From assembly GCA_038237225.1 (NCBI GenBank), contig JBBRYX010000001.1, positions 434,001-498,000 of the forward strand: a stretch of DNA of 64,000 nucleotides, in the 5' to 3' direction. Both the position numbers and the translations under genes were made by a program. Of this stretch, positions 60,551-64,000 are shown piece after piece. This stretch comes from DASVUC01 sp038237225. Its GTDB lineage: Bacteria > Planctomycetota > Phycisphaerae > Tepidisphaerales > Tepidisphaeraceae. Positions within the stretch are counted from its first letter, which is position 1. Every line of letters starts with the position of its first letter. Below the pieces are notes generated by a model. It was not told the DNA's origin. It did not search any database and saw only the letters and a list, made by a program, of their open reading frames with translations.

Positions 60551-61630
60551 TCAATGCACGATCTCCCGGGCCGCGTTTCGAACTCGCGGAGAGGGATCAT
60601 TGTCGCGCAGCCATACCAGCCGCTGCTGCACCTCAGGCACCTGTAGCTTCACCGCCCCCAGCATCGTGTTGATCAAATACCGCTGCTGCTCGAACTCGCT
60701 GAGCTTGCGATAGGCGGGGTTCTTCGGATCTGCTTCATGGTCCAGAACCTCTATGTTGGCAAGCTCCTTTCGATCCAAGAGCATCAGCATCGTCGCCGAC
60801 ACATCCGGCTGATTGAGCTGCGCTAAAGAAAGCGCCGCCGCCCACACCAACTCGCGATGGGCGGGGTCGGCATCATCCATCGCGCGATGGAGCGCGCTTA
60901 TCACCTTCTGATCCGCTGGCGTTGAAAGCGGGCCGAGCACGGTGGCGACGGACAGTCGCACGTCGAAATCCTCAAGCCCGTTCTGAAGTTTCTCCAACAG
61001 CATCGGCATCGCCTGCTGAACTTCATCGCGGCAGGCCCAATACCCGAGCGCCAACACCGCGGCCTTGCGGTTGGAGACCTGCTCGGATTGCGCGAAGTTC
61101 ACCAACGCCTGCATGGCCTCGCCACGCGCCGCGGCCGCTTCCGGCGCGCTGGCATCCTCCACCTTTGCAGGGTGATTCGGATCCACCTGCCACACCCGCC
61201 CGATCGCGAGCAGCACAAAATGCCGAACATCCCCTTCCGAATCGTTCGTGTGATTGTTCAGGATTTCGACAAGCTGCCGGGAAATCTTCACCCGCTGCTC
61301 GTCGGTCATCCCCCCCTTCATCTCATCGACGAGCGTCTTGGCATCCATATAACGCTGCTTGGAGCCAGGCCCGATCAGCAGGTCGACCGTTCGCTGCCCT
61401 CCCGGATTCTTCAGCCGCGTCAGGGCTTCTTCAAATGTGGGTGTGCCCCCCGCCAGCCTTCCGATCAGGAACATGATCCCCACGGCAATTGCGACAATAA
61501 ACAGCGGAATGAGAAACAGCCGCACAATCAGCTTTACGCTTGGCGGCTCAATCAGGGGGGTGGGGTCGTTAGAGGAGGCGCCCGCATCAGCGGCCTTGAC
61601 CTCCGACGGCATCGGCAGATTGGTCATCAT
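60551..61630 (-). CDS. HEAT-repeat membrane-anchored protein
   Basis: About 359 residues from ATG 61630 (61627 and an upstream codon at 61663 are alternatives; no SD). One membrane helix lies near the N-terminus (VKLIVRLFLIPLFIVAIAVG). The rest is alpha-helical with HEAT-like units, for example VRHFVLLAIGRVWQ, RKAAVLALGYWACRDEVQQA, FDVRLSVATVLGPLSTPADQ, RELVWAAALSLAQLNQPDVS and VRNAAREIVH at the end. HEAT repeats serve as protein-binding scaffolds. It diverges from the methyltransferase gene. No specific partner can be named. Confidence 0.72.
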   Translation of the reverse strand: MMTNLPMPSEVKAADAGASSNDPTPLIEPPSVKLIVRLFLIPLFIVAIAVGIMFLIGRLAGGTPTFEEALTRLKNPGGQRTVDLLIGPGSKQRYMDAKTLVDEMKGGMTDEQRVKISRQLVEILNNHTNDSEGDVRHFVLLAIGRVWQVDPNHPAKVEDASAPEAAAARGEAMQALVNFAQSEQVSNRKAAVLALGYWACRDEVQQAMPMLLEKLQNGLEDFDVRLSVATVLGPLSTPADQKVISALHRAMDDADPAHRELVWAAALSLAQLNQPDVSATMLMLLDRKELANIEVLDHEADPKNPAYRKLSEFEQQRYLINTMLGAVKLQVPEVQQRLVWLRDNDPSPRVRNAAREIVH

Positions 61631-61832
61631 AAAAAAACCGAACAACCATTGAATCGTCGGCACCTCCAGCGGCGTGCCCCGCTTCAGCGGTCACGTCTTC
61701 GTCTTTCAAGGATCCCAAATCCGATTCTGGTTCGAAAAACCTGAGTTGTCAAACTCCATCGAAGTCGGCGAAATATCTCATGCTCTCAGGCGTATTGGAA
61801 GCTGGGTGTTCGTCTCGACAAGAGATCAGGAG

Positions 61833-61881
61833 AAACAGCATTGGCCCCGGGATGAAGGAGGATCCCGGGGCGATGCTGTTT
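61833..61881. repeat. Long near-perfect hairpin in the divergent gap
   Basis: AAACAGCATTGGCCCCGGGAT pairs with ATCCCGGGGC-G-ATGCTGTTT across an eight-base loop (about 20 base pairs, one mismatch). It looks like a terminator stem but lies between two divergent genes, with only TTTATAG after it. Confidence 0.75.
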
Positions 61882-61913
61882 ATAGACCCGGCGCCGTTTC
61901 CTATGATGCCGGC

Positions 61914-62729
61914 ATGAGCGCCAAGCGTCCGCGCGATGCATCCCGCCGGTATCACGATCGGGTCGCTCGCCAGTACGACTCGATCTACGACGATCCTTAT
62001 TGGGAGTTTCACGATCAGTTGACCTGGCGGATGGTGAAGCCGCATTTGCCGAGGAACCTGCCTGCCGCTTGCGCCGATCTCGGCTGCGGCACCGGGAAAT
62101 GGGGGCTGAAGCTTCTGAAGAGCGGGTTCGACACGACCTTCGTTGACAATTCCGCCGCGATGATCGAGCAAGTTCGACCCAAGCTCGAAGAAATGGGACC
62201 CAAGGCCAAGCGGGCGACCTTATTGGTGGCCGACATCGTCGAGATGCCCACAGCTCAGTCGGACCAGTTTGATCTGATCCTCGCCATGGGCGACCCGATT
62301 TCAATCTGCTCGGACCCCGCCCGCGCGGCCCGGGAAATGGCCCGGGTTACCAAGCCGGGCGGCATCGTCATCGCAACCGCCGACAACAAGCTGGCGGCAC
62401 TGGACCATTTCGTTCAGCGCGGACGCCTGGATGCGCTCGAGGAATTCGTTCATCGAGGCCGAACCCATTGGCTGACAGCGGATGAGCGGGAGCAGTTTGA
62501 ATTGACAACGTTTACGCCCGCATCCCTGCGAAAGCTGTTCGAAATGTCAGGGTTCGAGGTCTTGTCGCTCAATGGAAAGCCGATCATCCCCGTCAGGCAG
62601 AACAAACACCTGTTCACGCATCCCGGCGCGATCGAAAGGCTTCTCCGGCTGGAACAGGAACTGGCCAAGGATCCCGCGTCGGCGGCGCGGGCGGGACATT
62701 TACAGATTGTCGGGCGGAAGGTGGTTTGA
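61914..62729 (+). CDS. SAM-dependent methyltransferase
   Basis: 271 residues from ATG 61914. Motif I is CADLGCGTGKWGLKLL, motif II TTFVDNSAAMIE, and ATLLVADIVEMP and FDLILAMGDPIS give the next strands. GGIVIATADNKLAALDHF is the post-motif region. It is a class I Rossmann methyltransferase (Methyltransf_11/25 type). The substrate is not predictable. TATGAT lies six bases before the ATG and there is no SD, so a leaderless start is likely. The frame upstream to 61674 crosses a hairpin and is not credible. Confidence 0.85.
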   Translation: MSAKRPRDASRRYHDRVARQYDSIYDDPYWEFHDQLTWRMVKPHLPRNLPAACADLGCGTGKWGLKLLKSGFDTTFVDNSAAMIEQVRPKLEEMGPKAKRATLLVADIVEMPTAQSDQFDLILAMGDPISICSDPARAAREMARVTKPGGIVIATADNKLAALDHFVQRGRLDALEEFVHRGRTHWLTADEREQFELTTFTPASLRKLFEMSGFEVLSLNGKPIIPVRQNKHLFTHPGAIERLLRLEQELAKDPASAARAGHLQIVGRKVV

Positions 62730-63045
62730 CTCCTGAGCTTTTAGCCGGTCGGTCGTAAGCGCCGAAGGCAGACCCGGAGGGGGTCGGACGGTGTAGTGGC
62801 GCTATCCTTTAATCCGTCCAGCCGGGCTGGGGAGGGATTAAGAAAGACCAGCTTAGCCGTCTGGAAGGCTTGGTAATTTTTCTCTAACTGCTGTTAAATA
62901 AAATACTTAAGCGTACATAACGATGGGCTGTTGACAGGTCTGATGGCTCTCGACATTTGCTCTTGAAGCGGCAACAATATCGGACCGGTGTTAGGAAGGT
63001 GCCCCGCGGCGGAGTTAATTTGGTGAGACTTCGCCGACGCACCCT
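62730..63045. other. Gene-free stretch before phoH
   Basis: This 316-base gap holds a hairpin at about 62809-62841 (TTAATCC...GGATTAA around CCAGCCGGGCTGG), an AT-rich block at 62875-62915, and a TTGACA at 62932-62937 that may be a -35. No clear -10 follows at 17 bases, and no gene is seen. Confidence 0.5.
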
Positions 63046-63987
63046 TTGATTCACAACGTGAACCTGAGCATTACCCTCGAACAACCTGATAAGAAGCTGG
63101 CCCTGTTCGGGTCAACGGATCGGCATCTGCGCATGCTCAGGGACACCTTTGGCGTGCAGGTGGTTGGCCGCGACAATGAGATCCGTCTCGCGGGCGACGC
63201 GGATCAGGTTTCTCGGGCTGCCGCCGTTCTGGAACAGATGCAGAAAAAGCTTCGCCGGCAGGATTGGCTTTCGATCGAGGACGTCGGGGACGCCATTGGC
63301 CGCGCCAAGACCGATCGCGACCCGCCGTCGACGGATACCATCGACGTATACGCCAAAGGCCATGCGATTAAGCCCAAGACCGAAGGTCAGAAGGAATTCC
63401 TCGAAACGATCCTGAAAAACGACCTGACGTTTTGTGTTGGACCTGCGGGCACGGGTAAGACGTACCTAGCGGTGGCAGCCGCCGCCAGCATGTTGAAGCA
63501 CGGCCAGGCTAAGCGGCTGGTGTTGGCTCGGCCCGCGGTCGAAGCGGGCGAGCGGTTGGGCTTTCTGCCGGGTGATTTACAGGCCAAGGTGAACCCTTAT
63601 CTTCGGCCGCTGTTTGATGCTTTGCACGACATGATGGATTTCGAACAGGTCAAGCGATTTATGGTTCAGGATGTGATCGAAGTCATCCCGCTGGCGTTCA
63701 TGCGCGGTCGGACGCTCAACGAAAGCGTTATCATCCTCGACGAAGCCCAGAACACGACGCCGGCCCAGATGCTGATGTTCCTGACTCGTCTGGGCCATGA
63801 GTCGAAGATGATCGTCACCGGCGACAGCACGCAGGTCGATCTGCCGGATAATCAGGCCAGCGGCCTGGAGGATGCCCTGGACAAGTTGAAGGGCATCAAG
63901 GGCATTGGAATCGTCGCTTTGCAGCGAAGCGACATTGTCCGTCACCGGTTGGTGACGAGCATCGTTAGTGCCTATGAAAGGCATTAA
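63046..63987 (+). CDS. phoH: PhoH-family ATPase
   Basis: 313 residues. An N-terminal KH-like segment (FGVQVVGRDNEIRLAGDADQ) precedes the PhoH domain with Walker A GPAGTGKT, the following LVLARPAVEAGERLGFLPGD, Walker B VIILDEAQNTT, and MIVTGDSTQVDLP. PhoH/YbeZ proteins are cytoplasmic ATPases linked to RNA metabolism, often next to ybeY. The next gene is outside the window. The start is uncertain: TTG 63046 or GTG 63058, neither with a good SD. Length is typical. Confidence 0.92.
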   Translation: MIHNVNLSITLEQPDKKLALFGSTDRHLRMLRDTFGVQVVGRDNEIRLAGDADQVSRAAAVLEQMQKKLRRQDWLSIEDVGDAIGRAKTDRDPPSTDTIDVYAKGHAIKPKTEGQKEFLETILKNDLTFCVGPAGTGKTYLAVAAAASMLKHGQAKRLVLARPAVEAGERLGFLPGDLQAKVNPYLRPLFDALHDMMDFEQVKRFMVQDVIEVIPLAFMRGRTLNESVIILDEAQNTTPAQMLMFLTRLGHESKMIVTGDSTQVDLPDNQASGLEDALDKLKGIKGIGIVALQRSDIVRHRLVTSIVSAYERH

Positions 63988-64000
63988 CATTTAGTGGACC

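Overview
This is a GC-rich bacterial chromosome segment, most likely from the phylum Planctomycetota, class Phycisphaerae (a soil or freshwater relative of Tepidisphaera/Humisphaera). The assignment is an inference. It rests on a fused LpxC-FabZ gene next to lpxA (a Gram-negative envelope), spmA/spmB in a non-sporulating context, a B12-dependent ribonucleotide reductase, a DUF1559-type prepilin-like protein, and many interspersed palindromic repeats of the GTAGCACGGGCATC type. There is no rRNA, tRNA, phage, insertion sequence or CRISPR array in the window.

Layout. 1-5.8 kb: cell-wall genes (phosphodiester glycosidase, Amidase_2 lipoprotein, SpmA/SpmB, LD-carboxypeptidase) and a GH1-like glycosidase. 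5.9-10.1 kb: asnS, a PilZ protein, a beta-CASP metallo-beta-lactamase RNase and a HAD hydrolase. 10.4-19.4 kb: a catabolic block with a fused Mo/Fe-S hydroxylase (XdhD type) divergent from a shortened YgfK-like protein, a PhyH dioxygenase, L-rhamnose isomerase, an SDR and a mannonate dehydratase. 19.5-27 kb: a stand-alone GspE-N/MshEN protein, MmcB-like protein, ComB, a redoxin-like protein lacking CxxC, a DUF2231 membrane protein and an ECF sigma/anti-sigma operon.

27-29.6 kb is an island of small toxin-antitoxin-like genes on one strand: a broken hicB, DUF433-DUF5615, a frameshifted gene, DUF2283, and DUF2442-DUF4160. 29.8-37.1 kb is a probable operon, dcd - four small related lipoproteins - nrdJ. 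NrdJ carries an intein at its radical cysteine and several palindromic repeats read as protein. 37.8-41.5 kb: a second ECF sigma factor with a very large anti-sigma protein, and a secreted protein. 41.6-46.1 kb: two KimA-like potassium transporters. A c-di-AMP (ydaO-yuaA) riboswitch with a clear promoter precedes the second one.

46.2-64 kb is mostly housekeeping: ribBA, lpxC-fabZ, lpxA, a second PilZ protein, leuS, a CYTH protein, two unknown small genes, pyrD, a prepilin-like protein, a monooxygenase-like protein, pyrK, mutT, a HEAT-repeat membrane protein, a methyltransferase and phoH. A strong promoter, about 105 nt of sequence and an intrinsic terminator upstream of pyrK define a candidate small RNA or attenuated leader.

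Two start types are visible. Many genes have a clear Shine-Dalgarno (SD) sequence. At least six have none, but carry a -10-like hexamer 6-9 bases before ATG, which suggests leaderless mRNAs. Starts were moved inward from the longest open frame wherever SD or family length supported it.
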